Origin: JAGOLU01 sp037138475
GTDB lineage: Bacteria > Patescibacteriota > Microgenomatia > UBA1406 > GWC2-37-13
Reading direction: 5' to 3'
Length of the DNA stretch: 64,000 bases
Assembly (NCBI GenBank): GCA_037138475.1
Contig: JBAXII010000006.1
Coordinates: 3,126 to 67,125 of the forward strand
Of the stretch, positions 1-7,642 are shown piece by piece (positions within the stretch are counted from its first letter, which is position 1; the number at the start of each line of letters is the position of its first letter). The notes below the pieces were generated by a model. That model had not been told where the DNA came from, did not search any database, and saw only the letters and a program-made list of their open reading frames with translations. The position numbers and the translations under genes are program-made.

Positions 1-2
1 GC

Positions 3-2513
3 CCACTAAGCATTTATAGACTCGTCCGTGTACTTCTTGAAAGAGAAAAAAAGTGCGATGTTGCTTTAGTGTCCAATGTTGCTCTAATTTCAGCTCTCTG
101 GTATTTGTGCAATCTAGGTACAATCCAACACTTCATTCTTGAGATTGAGATATATCCAGCACAGTATGCATTTGGACCACTTCTATATCTAGCTACATTG
201 TATTGTCTTGAGCATTGGAGCACTCGTCGGCTCATATTTTTGTTTTTTGTGAACATTGCACTACTCATGCAAGCACATACACCAACCTTTTTTTATGTCT
301 TTGGACTTTGTTATGGAGTATACCTTAGTTCCTATATCTTCAGTAACAAAAACAGCTTTAGGAAGGCATTTATAGTTGGAGCTCTTTTCCTTGTAACCAA
401 CCTTTTTTGGATTTTACCTAACATTTATACTGCTGTGGTACATGGAACCGAGATAAGGGAGTCAAAAGTAAATAGGCTTTTCTCACCAGATGCTTTTGCG
501 AAAAATCAAGCCTTCAGCACTCTACCGAACCTTGTTTCGCTAAAAAATTTTCTATTTGATTGGGGTATTTATGACAGTAATAGTCGGAATAACTTCACTC
601 AAATTCTAGATCCGTGGAATGTACATCTTGATAACCCAAGCCAATTTATACCTTTCATCTTTTTTGGTTTCATGATTATAGGCGTGTGGTCAATCCTCCA
701 TAAAAGAAACCACAATTTTTTACCCTTTTTGATAAGCGGGATCATCCCTACGGTGATGCTATTAAATGGAACCTCTATCATTTCAAGTATTTTTGCTTTT
801 ATTGAGGGTTTCTCACCTCTGATTAAGGAGTTGTTGAGATTTCCTTTCACCAAGTTTTCGATACCCTATATGATTGTGTTCGCTATTATATTGGGACAGG
901 GTCTCTATGCTGTTTTAGTAAAATGCAAACTAACAACTCAAGATAAGTTCGTAAAGCTATTGATCTTTCTTCACCTAATTTTTTTTATTCCTGCGTTCCA
1001 AGGAAATCTTATTCACAAGGCAGTTCGAATTTCTATCCCAAAAAATTATTTTAATCTGTTTGCATACATGCAGAGCCAAGATCCATCTGGGAGAGTTGCG
1101 CTCTTACCTATTCATTCGTTTTGGAATTGGACATATTATAGCTGGGGTTATCAAGGTGCTGGATTTCTACAATTTGGAATACCTCAACCTATCCTTGATC
1201 GAGATTATGATCGTTGGAATCCATCGAACGAGCAATATTTTAGAGAAATGTCATATGCAGTCTATAGTCAGAAAGTAGATATTTTGGCTCAAACATTACG
1301 AAAATTTCACATCAAGTGGATTGTGCTTGACAAGAGTGTAATTGATCCGGGAAAAACTACTAATAGTAAGTTGGATTGGCTTATACCTTCTCTGCTTGAG
1401 AAGACTAATTACGTTGAGAAGGTAGCTACCTTTGGTCAGGATATATATCTTTACCGAACTCGCGATCAAAACACTAGTGCAACTTATCTAATGCATCCAA
1501 CAAATTGGAAGGAAAAATTGAATGGAGCGCATGTAGACCCAACATATCTTTCAAATGGTGACTACATTGTAAGTAGCGATGGAGCAGAAGACCCTCAGAG
1601 AGTTTTCATAAACTCGCTTGAGAGATATGTGGGTCCGCTCTTAGATCCAATGATTGAAATTAGCATAACTAATAGAACTCCATCCTCTATTGTCGAGTGT
1701 GAGCCTAACTCTTCGGTTGCTGAAAGGAAATCAGCTTCTAACAATATAATTTACACTGCTCAAGCAGGAGCAACATGTGATAGCTGGGTTTTGCCTGATA
1801 TAGATCATGCTCATGATCATGTGCTCGAGATTGAAAGTGAAAATGTTTCAGGCTTCCCACTAGAGCTATGTATTAAAAATTTATTGACCAATCACTGCAC
1901 TCTTTTTACAAACTTGCACACTGGAAACATGAGGAAAGAGTATTTCTTTATGCCTCAAATGTCCGATTATGGCTATGGGTACAGTATTAATTTGCGAAAC
2001 TATTCTGGAACACGTCAGTTGACATCCACGAATATGCTAAGACAATTAAAAATCTACAAGATTGATACTCCTTTTTCAGTCAATAATTCCTCTCGACCCA
2101 ATTCGTATCTCAAGAATGTAGATATTCGGAGCATGGCACTTTCTTCGTACACTGTATTGATTGCAGATATAAAACAATCTGATACACAGGCAGATAATGT
2201 ACTTAGCATTGATCAAGCTTATGACCCTGGCTGGCTCGCGTATGATCTGACTGGTGCGAATTGGCTGCAGAGGCAGGTGCCTATACTGTTTGCGGACTCA
2301 TTGAGATTGAAGGACCATGTGCTGGTGAATAATTGGGCGAATGGGTGGCGGCTGGAGGAAAGGTCAAATGAGGAAACGAGAAATAAAGAAACTGGAAATA
2401 GAGAAATAGTGGTCATCTTTTGGCCGCAGTATCTGCAGTATCTCGGGTTTGCAGTGCTTTTGGTGACTATGATAGTGTTGATCATCCCTCGGTATCGGCG
2501 TGTGACCAGGTGA
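3..2513 (+). CDS. Large multi-pass membrane protein, GT-C/YfhO-like, 5'-truncated by window edge
   Basis: The frame is open to the first bases of the window, so the start lies upstream; the GTG at 69 is only an internal codon. About 836 residues are visible. The first 300 or so carry several hydrophobic segments with short aromatic loops, as in integral-membrane GT-C glycosyltransferases and YfhO-like proteins. Then follow about 400 mostly soluble, probably extracytoplasmic residues, and a last membrane span with a basic tail (PRYRR). The blocks QAYDPGW and NGW before the last span recall large CPR envelope proteins. Such proteins use lipid-linked sugars to build surface polysaccharide, but no catalytic residue can be assigned here. 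The Glu/Asn/Arg-rich stretch at 2362-2410 looks like a repeat-derived insertion. Confidence 0.6.
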   Translation, partial: PLSIYRLVRVLLEREKKCDVALVSNVALISALWYLCNLGTIQHFILEIEIYPAQYAFGPLLYLATLYCLEHWSTRRLIFLFFVNIALLMQAHTPTFFYVFGLCYGVYLSSYIFSNKNSFRKAFIVGALFLVTNLFWILPNIYTAVVHGTEIRESKVNRLFSPDAFAKNQAFSTLPNLVSLKNFLFDWGIYDSNSRNNFTQILDPWNVHLDNPSQFIPFIFFGFMIIGVWSILHKRNHNFLPFLISGIIPTVMLLNGTSIISSIFAFIEGFSPLIKELLRFPFTKFSIPYMIVFAIILGQGLYAVLVKCKLTTQDKFVKLLIFLHLIFFIPAFQGNLIHKAVRISIPKNYFNLFAYMQSQDPSGRVALLPIHSFWNWTYYSWGYQGAGFLQFGIPQPILDRDYDRWNPSNEQYFREMSYAVYSQKVDILAQTLRKFHIKWIVLDKSVIDPGKTTNSKLDWLIPSLLEKTNYVEKVATFGQDIYLYRTRDQNTSATYLMHPTNWKEKLNGAHVDPTYLSNGDYIVSSDGAEDPQRVFINSLERYVGPLLDPMIEISITNRTPSSIVECEPNSSVAERKSASNNIIYTAQAGATCDSWVLPDIDHAHDHVLEIESENVSGFPLELCIKNLLTNHCTLFTNLHTGNMRKEYFFMPQMSDYGYGYSINLRNYSGTRQLTSTNMLRQLKIYKIDTPFSVNNSSRPNSYLKNVDIRSMALSSYTVLIADIKQSDTQADNVLSIDQAYDPGWLAYDLTGANWLQRQVPILFADSLRLKDHVLVNNWANGWRLEERSNEETRNKETGNREIVVIFWPQYLQYLGFAVLLVTMIVLIIPRYRRVTR

Positions 2514-2529
2514 TATATACCTGGTCCAA

Positions 2530-3138
2530 CTATGAGAGAGAGATCTTTTGGAGAGCAGATTTGATTGTCGCGTCTGGCACCTCATGTCCAGGCATATAGA
2601 TGACCTGCTCGGTGTAATCAATATCGTCGAAGTAGCTGAGCTGAGAACGAAACAGTTTCTCATCAAACTCATCTTTGAATATGTGTAGGGACTTTGTTAC
2701 GACTTCATGAAGGGTGTGTCTTTGCAATATAAAGTAGAGATCGACATAGTCCTTCCACTTACTTCTCCTTCCCAGCGCATAAGCCTTGAGTGCGGAGAGT
2801 GTGAGAATATCGGGTGTACTAATGCCATTGTGTAAAATGACAGGATGATCTACTGCGAAGGGATACTGAAGGAAAGTGAGCTTGACACCGTGAGACAGAA
2901 AAGTCAGCTCAGTAGGCTCATCAACGAGAACCTGATCTATACCGTATGATTCGCGAAACAATCGGCGCACTTGGTCATGATGTATGGCGCTGTCAGTAAA
3001 ACAATCAAAATCGATCGATTGTCGATGCCCAATCTGTAGAGCTATCGCAGTCCCACCGGCAAGATAATACGATTTGCCTATTTTTGCAAGAAGAGGAAAC
3101 ACATCATTTTGTGATGGAGCAAATATCTCAGGATGCAT
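2530..3138 (-). CDS. AbiEii/AbiGii-type nucleotidyltransferase toxin
   Basis: A 202-residue protein with the core of AbiEii-type nucleotidyltransferases: GGTAIAL at residues 28-34, then SIDFDCF with paired acidic residues at 43 and 45, and a later KWKDYVDL block. Family members are toxins of type IV-like toxin-antitoxin or abortive-infection systems and transfer nucleotides to tRNA or other targets. The start ATG (3138) lies 11 bases inside the upstream small gene, so the pair is translationally coupled and fits a two-gene module. The module is divergent from trigger factor. The family assignment is fairly safe; toxicity and target are inferred. Confidence 0.8.
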   Translation of the reverse strand: MHPEIFAPSQNDVFPLLAKIGKSYYLAGGTAIALQIGHRQSIDFDCFTDSAIHHDQVRRLFRESYGIDQVLVDEPTELTFLSHGVKLTFLQYPFAVDHPVILHNGISTPDILTLSALKAYALGRRSKWKDYVDLYFILQRHTLHEVVTKSLHIFKDEFDEKLFRSQLSYFDDIDYTEQVIYMPGHEVPDATIKSALQKISLS

Positions 3139-3355
3139 GTGAAAAATAAAGCTTAAAATAGTGGCTGATACGTGGTTTTAGATTGCTCCGTTGCTTTGCG
3201 TCAAGTTTGTGAAATAGTTCAGCAGTGTGGTCACGCCCGTATGTCTGAATAAAGCTTTGTATTTGGTTCCATGTCCCATAGTTTAGTATATGTTCCAGGG
3301 TGCTCGTATCAGAAAGCGATGAGTCTGATTTGGTATACCAGGTATGTACATCCAT
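3128..3355 (-). CDS. Small antitoxin-like protein (DUF6922-like), partner of AbiEii-type toxin
   Basis: A 75-residue acidic and aromatic protein with a pattern like ERILERGTWE...Y (here LEHILNYGTWNQIQSFIQTYG), seen in small DUF6922-type proteins encoded just before AbiEii-like nucleotidyltransferases. Its 3' end overlaps the toxin start by 11 nt. The frame is open up to an ATG at 3415, giving 95 residues. I prefer the ATG at 3355 because a perfect TATAAT (3362-3367, minus strand) ends 6 nt before it, as at most genes here. With the longer start the promoter would lie inside the coding region. The antitoxin role is inferred from position and size. Confidence 0.6.
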   Translation of the reverse strand: MDVHTWYTKSDSSLSDTSTLEHILNYGTWNQIQSFIQTYGRDHTAELFHKLDAKQRSNLKPRISHYFKLYFSHAS

Positions 3356-3361
3356 GCTGAT

Positions 3362-3367
3362 ATTATA
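3362..3367 (-). promoter_or_regulatory. -10 box of toxin-antitoxin module
   Basis: TATAAT on the minus strand, preceded by GTTG and followed by 6 nt and ATG (3355), so a leaderless mRNA is predicted. The same GTTGTATAAT decamer occurs in inverted orientation at 3399-3408 for trigger factor, so the two divergent promoters lie within 50 bp. Confidence 0.6.
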
Positions 3368-3402
3368 CAACAAATCATAGAGTGGATATACCTGTTCCGT
3401 TG

Positions 3403-3408
3403 TATAAT
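3403..3408 (+). promoter_or_regulatory. -10 box of trigger factor gene
   Basis: TATAAT 7 nt before the ATG at 3416, predicting a leaderless tig transcript. No convincing -35 box is visible. Confidence 0.6.
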
Positions 3409-3415
3409 AGGTCAT

Positions 3416-4402
3416 ATGTCATACACGTACAAACTCAAATCTCTTCCCAAAAGTGCTAAAGAAGCCGCCATCGAAATCAAGTGGGACCTGATCTCAAAAA
3501 ACAAGGATTCTGTCATCACTCGTGCGATATCTACAGTGAATGTGCCAGGGTTCCGCATAGGCAAGGCACCTCGTGCGACTGCAGAGAAGATGCTCAATAT
3601 GGACAAGATCTATGAGGAGACGGTACGCGAGACGATCCCTGAGATTTACAAGGCTATCCTAGAAAAAGAAAAGCTGAATCCCATAACCTCTCCAGCCGTC
3701 AGTCTGACTGAGGCCAAAGAAGGCGAGAGCTGGAAGCTCACCATGACGATCCCTCTCGTGCCTGAGGTGAAGCTCAAGGACTACAAAAAACAAATTAAGA
3801 ATGAAAAATTAAAAGTAGAAAAGGAAGCTTCAAATACAAAAGCTACGAGCAAAGAAGCGAAAGAGGGAGAGAAAAAAGAGACCCTTCGACAGGATCAGGA
3901 TGACAAGTCTGGCACACCTTCAGACGAGATTGCCACGTCGCTTGATGCTCCTCGCAATGACACTGAGGATGCAAAGAAGACCGAGGGTGAAAAGCCTGCC
4001 TCACTCATGTTGTCCTCGATATTTGATATCCTCCTGAAGGAGAGCGAACTTGAGGTGCCAGAGCTCTTGACCAACGAAGAGGTAAATCGTCGTCTCACCC
4101 AGCTTCTCGAAGATATCAAAAAGGTAGGTCTGACCCCTGAGCAGTACCTCACCTCGAAAAAGATCAAAGAGGAAGAGCTGCACGCTCAGTATTTCAAAGA
4201 CAGCGAGGATATGTACAAAATCGAGTTTATCATCGCAAAAATTGCTGATGAGGAGAAATTGACTGTAGAGTTATCTGAGCTCGAAAACATTATGGGATTG
4301 GCTAAAACTGATGAAGAAAAGGCCATTGCACGTCGCAATATGGCATGGTACGAGACTCTATTGAGGAAGCAGAAGGTCATTGACTTTTTGAATGCCCTAT
4401 AG
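3416..4402 (+). CDS. tig: Trigger factor-like ribosome chaperone, without PPIase domain
   Basis: A 328-residue protein. The N-terminal ribosome-binding domain carries the signature VPGFRIGKAPR (about residues 44-54), as in trigger factor. A short linker and a helical C-terminal chaperone domain follow (from about residue 195), and I see no FKBP-type PPIase domain. The linker (about 125-185) is Lys/Glu-rich and unusual: its DNA at 3795-3830 matches the AT-rich repeats of this window, and 3878-3963 matches two palindromic repeats, encoding ETLRQDQDD and DEIATSL..PRND. Start 3416 is chosen over an upstream ATG (3344) because TATAAT ends 7 nt before it. It would bind nascent chains at the ribosome exit. 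Confidence 0.85.
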   Translation: MSYTYKLKSLPKSAKEAAIEIKWDLISKNKDSVITRAISTVNVPGFRIGKAPRATAEKMLNMDKIYEETVRETIPEIYKAILEKEKLNPITSPAVSLTEAKEGESWKLTMTIPLVPEVKLKDYKKQIKNEKLKVEKEASNTKATSKEAKEGEKKETLRQDQDDKSGTPSDEIATSLDAPRNDTEDAKKTEGEKPASLMLSSIFDILLKESELEVPELLTNEEVNRRLTQLLEDIKKVGLTPEQYLTSKKIKEEELHAQYFKDSEDMYKIEFIIAKIADEEKLTVELSELENIMGLAKTDEEKAIARRNMAWYETLLRKQKVIDFLNAL

Positions 4403-4408
4403 TATAAT
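4403..4408 (+). promoter_or_regulatory. -10 box, leaderless promoter
   Basis: TATAAT followed by 6 nt and the ATG at 4415 of the DUF5660-like gene. It overlaps the 3' end of tig. Confidence 0.55.
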
Positions 4409-4414
4409 ATTCGG

Positions 4415-5041
4415 ATGAAATCGGCTATGAACTCATCCCAGTCCGCAAAGCCAGGCACACCCCGCAAACAGGTAGTCAATCCGTTTGAGACTACAGCGGC
4501 GCAGTCTCCTCGTGTGCTTCGTATCCCTGGCAGGCCAAAAATCGGCGCTACACGCCCTCCACAGCCTACAGAAACCGCACGATCACCCTATGAGGGAGGT
4601 GCCCAGATCCCCACACTCACTGAAGCGTATGCACAGCAGGAGCAACAGTTCTTTACACAGCGTAAAGCTGAGTTTGACGCTATCTTGGAGCGAGCCTCAC
4701 ACAAAGAGCAACAGGAGATCGAGCAAGCCAAAGCAACCATCAAAAATGAAATAAAAAAGCTCGAGCACATGAACATGCAAATGAACGAGAAGCTGTCTGT
4801 ACTTCAAAAAGTTGCCCTTGAAAATGGAGGGAAAAAAGGAGTCTACTATGTCAGATTTATGGAGCTCATGGTCGAGCTTCTTCGTACGCTTGCTGCTCAA
4901 GTCGGTGAGTCAAATACCTGGCTCGATGCCATGATCACCAAAAAGAAAAAAAGAGGTAGCCTCTTCGCTGCACAGTCAAAGAGTCATGGGACTCAATACT
5001 CCATGTCCCAGGAGCACTCTATAGCACGATCTACGAACTAA
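4415..5041 (+). CDS. DUF5660-like protein of unknown function
   Basis: A 208-residue soluble protein. Residues 1-65 are Pro/Thr-rich and probably disordered. Residues 70-160 are helical and charged, with an EQQFF..RK.EF block and a predicted coiled coil, followed by a basic KKKKRGSL patch. This layout resembles DUF5660 proteins, which I recall from Microgenomates genomes; the match is from memory. No catalytic motif is visible. The position just after tig, with its own leaderless promoter, gives no clear functional hint. The C-terminal tail runs up to the repeat cluster. Confidence 0.6.
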   Translation: MKSAMNSSQSAKPGTPRKQVVNPFETTAAQSPRVLRIPGRPKIGATRPPQPTETARSPYEGGAQIPTLTEAYAQQEQQFFTQRKAEFDAILERASHKEQQEIEQAKATIKNEIKKLEHMNMQMNEKLSVLQKVALENGGKKGVYYVRFMELMVELLRTLAAQVGESNTWLDAMITKKKKRGSLFAAQSKSHGTQYSMSQEHSIARSTN

Positions 5042-5043
5042 CC

Positions 5044-5155
5044 TCTAGTCATCTTGAGCGCGAGCGAAAGATCTATACGCATGAGATTCTTCTCCCGCCA
5101 CAGCAGGATCAGAATGACGAACCTTGGTCATCTTGAGCGAGAGCGAAAGATCTAG
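5044..5155. repeat. Palindromic repeats left of GIY-YIG gene
   Basis: Three units in a row. Type A (GTCATCTTGAGCG...GAAAGATC) lies at 5048-5073 and again at about 5128-5153; type B (GAGATTCTTCTCCCGCC...CAGAATGACG) lies between at 5081-5119. A and B together form an imperfect palindrome with GTCAT...ATGAC ends. The same units continue right of the GIY-YIG gene. Confidence 0.85.
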
Positions 5156-5161
5156 TATCAT
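5156..5161 (+). promoter_or_regulatory. -10 box of GIY-YIG gene
   Basis: TATCAT followed by 6 nt and the GTG start at 5168. It directly abuts the type A repeat, whose last bases merge into the promoter. Confidence 0.45.
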
Positions 5162-5167
5162 CATCAA

Positions 5168-5449
5168 GTGAGTCAATACTCTGTGCATATTATTACAAAC
5201 ACCAACAATACTTGTTTTTATATTGGTGTGACAAATGATATATCTCGACGTTACTTTGAACACCAGAGAAAACTTAACCCTCATTCGTTCTCTTCACGAT
5301 ATAATCTGCAGAAACTAGTACTTATAGCTGCATTTAATACTCCAATTGAGGCAATATTATATGAAAAGAAAATCAAGGGGTGGACGCGTGCTCGAAAGAT
5401 CAAACTCATACTTGAAAACAATCCAACAATGAGAAATCTCACAGATTAA
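5168..5449 (+). CDS. Small single-domain GIY-YIG nuclease (URI/COG2827-like)
   Basis: A 93-residue protein consisting only of a GIY-YIG domain: SVHIITN at the first strand, FYIGVTNDISRR (about 17-28) with the catalytic Arg helix, E at the AILYEKKIKGW block (about 64-74), and a basic end. The first motif reads H where a Tyr is usual. Members cut DNA; the URI/COG2827 group has no firm role. GTG start is chosen because a -10 box ends 6 nt before it. The gene is enclosed on both sides by type A/B palindromic repeats, as is the second GIY-YIG gene near 25 kb, which suggests a link between enzyme and repeats. Confidence 0.85.
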   Translation: MSQYSVHIITNTNNTCFYIGVTNDISRRYFEHQRKLNPHSFSSRYNLQKLVLIAAFNTPIEAILYEKKIKGWTRARKIKLILENNPTMRNLTD

Positions 5450-5454
5450 AACAA

Positions 5455-5705
5455 TAGTATTACGATAGATTCTTCTCCCGCCACGGCGGGATCAGAATGA
5501 CGAACCTTTGTCATCTTGAGCAATAGCGAAAGATCCAGAAGATCAAATATGAGATTCTTCTCCGCCGAGCTGGCGGATCAGAATGACGAACCTTGGGCAT
5601 CTTGAGCGATAGCGAAAGATCTATACGCATGAGATTCTTCTCAGCCCAGGGCGGGATCAAGATGACTGCTCATTTTCATCTTGAGCGATAGCGAAAGATC
5701 CCGTG
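5455..5705. repeat. Palindromic repeat cluster right of GIY-YIG gene
   Basis: Alternating type B and type A units: B about 5465-5503, A about 5510-5535, B about 5549-5588, A about 5597-5623, B about 5629-5665, A about 5678-5702. Units differ mainly in the hairpin core (CCGCCACGGCGG, CCGCCGAGCTGGCGG, AGCCCAGGGCGG), as if the stem were kept by compensating changes. The spacing is not regular enough for a CRISPR array. Confidence 0.85.
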
Positions 5706-5715
5706 AAGCTCGAAG

Positions 5716-6294
5716 CTATAACGATTCGATCAGATCAAAAATTTTGTGGATTTTGGATGCCCACGCATCTGGAGTATTTGGATTGTATATCTGCGCTATT
5801 TCCTCAACAGTGTCATGTCCCTTACGATGATAATTTCTTGCAAGTCCTTTGTTTATACTTCGTATCGCCTGCTCGTGGCTTTCAAATGGTTCCTTATAAC
5901 TTCCTGGATATATTCCCCATCCCCAGCAATTTAGAGGATCGCGATCAGGGGTGGATTGACACTGATTTGACTCAATTGTCGCTATGGTCGTCACAAAGCG
6001 ATAGTCGATGCCTACGCGATCTGCCTCTGATACTAGAAGAGCCGAGTGACTAGCGAGAGGGCTCAATCTCCCATTAAGTTTCTGACGATACGCAAAGTAC
6101 TTACTGAGTTGGATCGCACGTGGATCAGGAGTAGGAGTCGGGGATGGAGTGACTGTGGGGATAGAGACTGACACAGAGAGCACCTCTGGCTTTGAACGTG
6201 ACCATCGTGATTGGTAGATACCCCCTGCTACAGCGAGCGCAAAAAGGGTCATCGAGACGGCATAAACGCGCCAGTCAAATATATATTTCCTCAT
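5716..6294 (-). CDS. Membrane-anchored glucosaminidase/lytic-enzyme-like protein
   Basis: A 192-residue protein: short cytoplasmic start, one membrane span (about 10-28), a Pro/Thr linker (TVTPSPTPTPDP, about 46-57), then an extracytoplasmic domain. The domain has SEADRVGIDYRFVTTIATIES with a likely catalytic Glu, NCWGWGIYPG, a SHEQAI helix and a closing YNPNTPDAWASKI block. This resembles the glucosaminidase/lysozyme-like domains of CPR cell-wall enzymes. It probably cuts peptidoglycan at the cell surface. Start 6294 is the first Met of the membrane anchor; its promoter region overlaps that of tRNA-Arg on the other strand. Confidence 0.65.
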   Translation of the reverse strand: MRKYIFDWRVYAVSMTLFALAVAGGIYQSRWSRSKPEVLSVSVSIPTVTPSPTPTPDPRAIQLSKYFAYRQKLNGRLSPLASHSALLVSEADRVGIDYRFVTTIATIESNQCQSTPDRDPLNCWGWGIYPGSYKEPFESHEQAIRSINKGLARNYHRKGHDTVEEIAQIYNPNTPDAWASKIHKIFDLIESL

Positions 6295-6303
6295 ATCAGC
6301 GTG

Positions 6304-6309
6304 TATAAT
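6304..6309 (+). promoter_or_regulatory. -10 box of tRNA-Arg(TCG), overlapping divergent promoter
   Basis: TATAAT 15 nt before tRNA-Arg. The reverse strand of the same stretch reads TATTATAC upstream of the glucosaminidase start at 6294, so one near-symmetric AT box may serve both directions. Confidence 0.5.
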
Positions 6310-6324
6310 AGCATAGAAGGATTT

Positions 6325-6398
6325 GCGCTCGTAGCTTAACTGGATAGAGCATCAGTCTTCGGAACTGAGGGTTACAGGTTCAAATCCTGTCGAGCGCA
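6325..6398 (+). tRNA. tRNA-Arg(TCG)
   Basis: Full cloverleaf: acceptor GCGCTCG/CGAGCGC, anticodon loop CTTCGGA (anticodon TCG), T arm CAGG..TTCAAAT..CCTG. CCA is not encoded. Confidence 0.95.
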
Positions 6399-6404
6399 CC
6401 GAGA

Positions 6405-6535
6405 GCAAATTCCAAATTCAAAGTTCCAAGTAATTTTCAAAGACCAATAATCAAACCTAGGACAGTTACTATGATTTGATATTAAGATTTGGAGCTTATT
6501 TGGAACTTGTACATTGAAAATTGGAGATTTGCATG
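6405..6535. repeat. AT-rich inverted-repeat element between two tRNAs
   Basis: AAATTCCAAATTCAAAGTTCC on the left and TTGGAACTTG..ATTGAAAATTGG on the right form an imperfect inverted repeat. The same vocabulary occurs in the two insertions in the 23S rRNA (17505-17632, 18700-18840) and near 23270-23310. Confidence 0.6.
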
Positions 6536-6541
6536 TCGATA

Positions 6542-6613
6542 GGGCTTGTAGCTCAACGGTAGAGCAGTTCCCTCTTAAGGAATTGGTTGAGAGTTCAAAT
6601 CTCTCCAAGCTCA
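6542..6613 (+). tRNA. tRNA-Lys(CTT)
   Basis: Acceptor GGGCTTG/CAAGCTC with one G-T pair, anticodon loop CTCTTAA (anticodon CTT), T arm GAGAG..TTCAAAT..CTCTC. CCA is not encoded. Probably cotranscribed with tRNA-Arg. Confidence 0.95.
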
Positions 6614-6616
6614 CAG

Positions 6617-6850
6617 ATAGTTCTGGTCGAGATTCTTCCCCGCCACAGGCGGACGAGTCTGCCGAAACAACAGATCCTTCACTTCGTACAGGATGACCGG
6701 TCATTTGTCATCTTGAGCGTGAGCGAAAGATCTCGCATACAAGGGATCCTTCACGGAGCCTGTCCTGAGTGTGCCGAAGGATTCAGGATGACATATCCAG
6801 TCATCGTACCTGGCTCACCGAATCGATGGGTCAAGATGACAAGGAGGGGA
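6617..6850. repeat. Mixed palindromic repeat cluster after tRNA-Lys
   Basis: The region holds a B-like unit (GAGATTCTTCCCCGCC), a type A unit (about 6707-6734), and Pro-like units ending in CAGGATGAC (6688-6697, 6782-6791). It separates tRNA-Lys from the convergent HAD gene. I see no gene in it. Confidence 0.7.
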
Positions 6851-7642
6851 TCAATATAGTGGCTTTTTGGGTATCGGAGGAGGGTTGTCGCTCATGATAA
6901 ACTTCTCGATGACCCAGGCTAACCCATCCTCTTTGACAGTTGGCGCTATGTGATGCGCGAGCTCCTTCAGACGCTCTGTCGCGTTGCCCATCGCGATTTT
7001 GGTACCACAGAAATTTAGGAGTGTGATATCGTTTGCGCTGTCCCCTACTCCTACACACTCCTTGGAGTTGAGACCCAGCTTTTTGGCTACCGTTTGAAGT
7101 GCCATAAACTTCGTAGCGTGGATATGTTTGACAGATACGATCGTCATCCCCTTTTCAAAACTCACCGCGGTTTCGACGAGCAGCAGAGGGATTTTCTTCA
7201 CCTGTTTTACAAAGTCCTGGACCAAGTCCTCACTGACCAAGAAGGTGACGAGCTCGGTGATAGGTTTTACTTTGTAGGTTTTGAGCGAGCCAGCTTTGTC
7301 TGATTCGTAGTCGTATACTTTTGAGCCTGGGTACTGTTTTGCGATTTCCACCACCTTCTCAGCCACTCCCGGATCAAGGTCTTGCTCCCAAAGTATCTTG
7401 CCAGTCAGAGGATCTATGACCTGCACGCCACCGAGTGTGACGACGGGCACCTTGATCTTGAAAAGTTTTGCGAGGTCCTTGGCTCTTTTCCAGTTCCTGC
7501 TCGTCGCAAAGAGGGTATGAACTTTGGATTGTGCAGTTGCAATGGCGTTGATCACTGTTTGGCTTGGCACCGATTTTGGATCGCTGGGAAGGGCTGTGCC
7601 GTCCAAGTCGAATATGATGGCTTTCGTGAATGATGTGGTCAT
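6851..7642 (-). CDS. HAD-superfamily phosphatase, Cof-like
   Basis: A 263-residue cytoplasmic HAD hydrolase. Motif I is FDLDGTALPSD near the start, motif II lies in LFATSRNW, a conserved Lys follows in the HIHATKFMAL block, and motif IV is GDSANDITLL, with the closing AMGNA block. This is the layout of Cof/sucrose-phosphatase-like HADs with a C2 cap, which release phosphate from sugar phosphates or similar. The start at 7642 (MTTSF) is chosen over an upstream one because the ATG overlaps the stop of the preceding gene by ATGA, showing coupling. The substrate cannot be told. Confidence 0.85.
   Translation of the reverse strand: MTTSFTKAIIFDLDGTALPSDPKSVPSQTVINAIATAQSKVHTLFATSRNWKRAKDLAKLFKIKVPVVTLGGVQVIDPLTGKILWEQDLDPGVAEKVVEIAKQYPGSKVYDYESDKAGSLKTYKVKPITELVTFLVSEDLVQDFVKQVKKIPLLLVETAVSFEKGMTIVSVKHIHATKFMALQTVAKKLGLNSKECVGVGDSANDITLLNFCGTKIAMGNATERLKELAHHIAPTVKEDGLAWVIEKFIMSDNPPPIPKKPLY

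Noticed and set aside
5044..5705. Possible CRISPR array, because similar units repeat several times
   Set aside because: Units alternate between two types, spacing is uneven, spacers are absent or tiny, and no cas gene is near. They are palindromic dispersed repeats.
6372..6704. Minus-strand frame across tRNA-Arg and tRNA-Lys
   Set aside because: It is antisense to two tRNAs and repeats and has no protein-like pattern.
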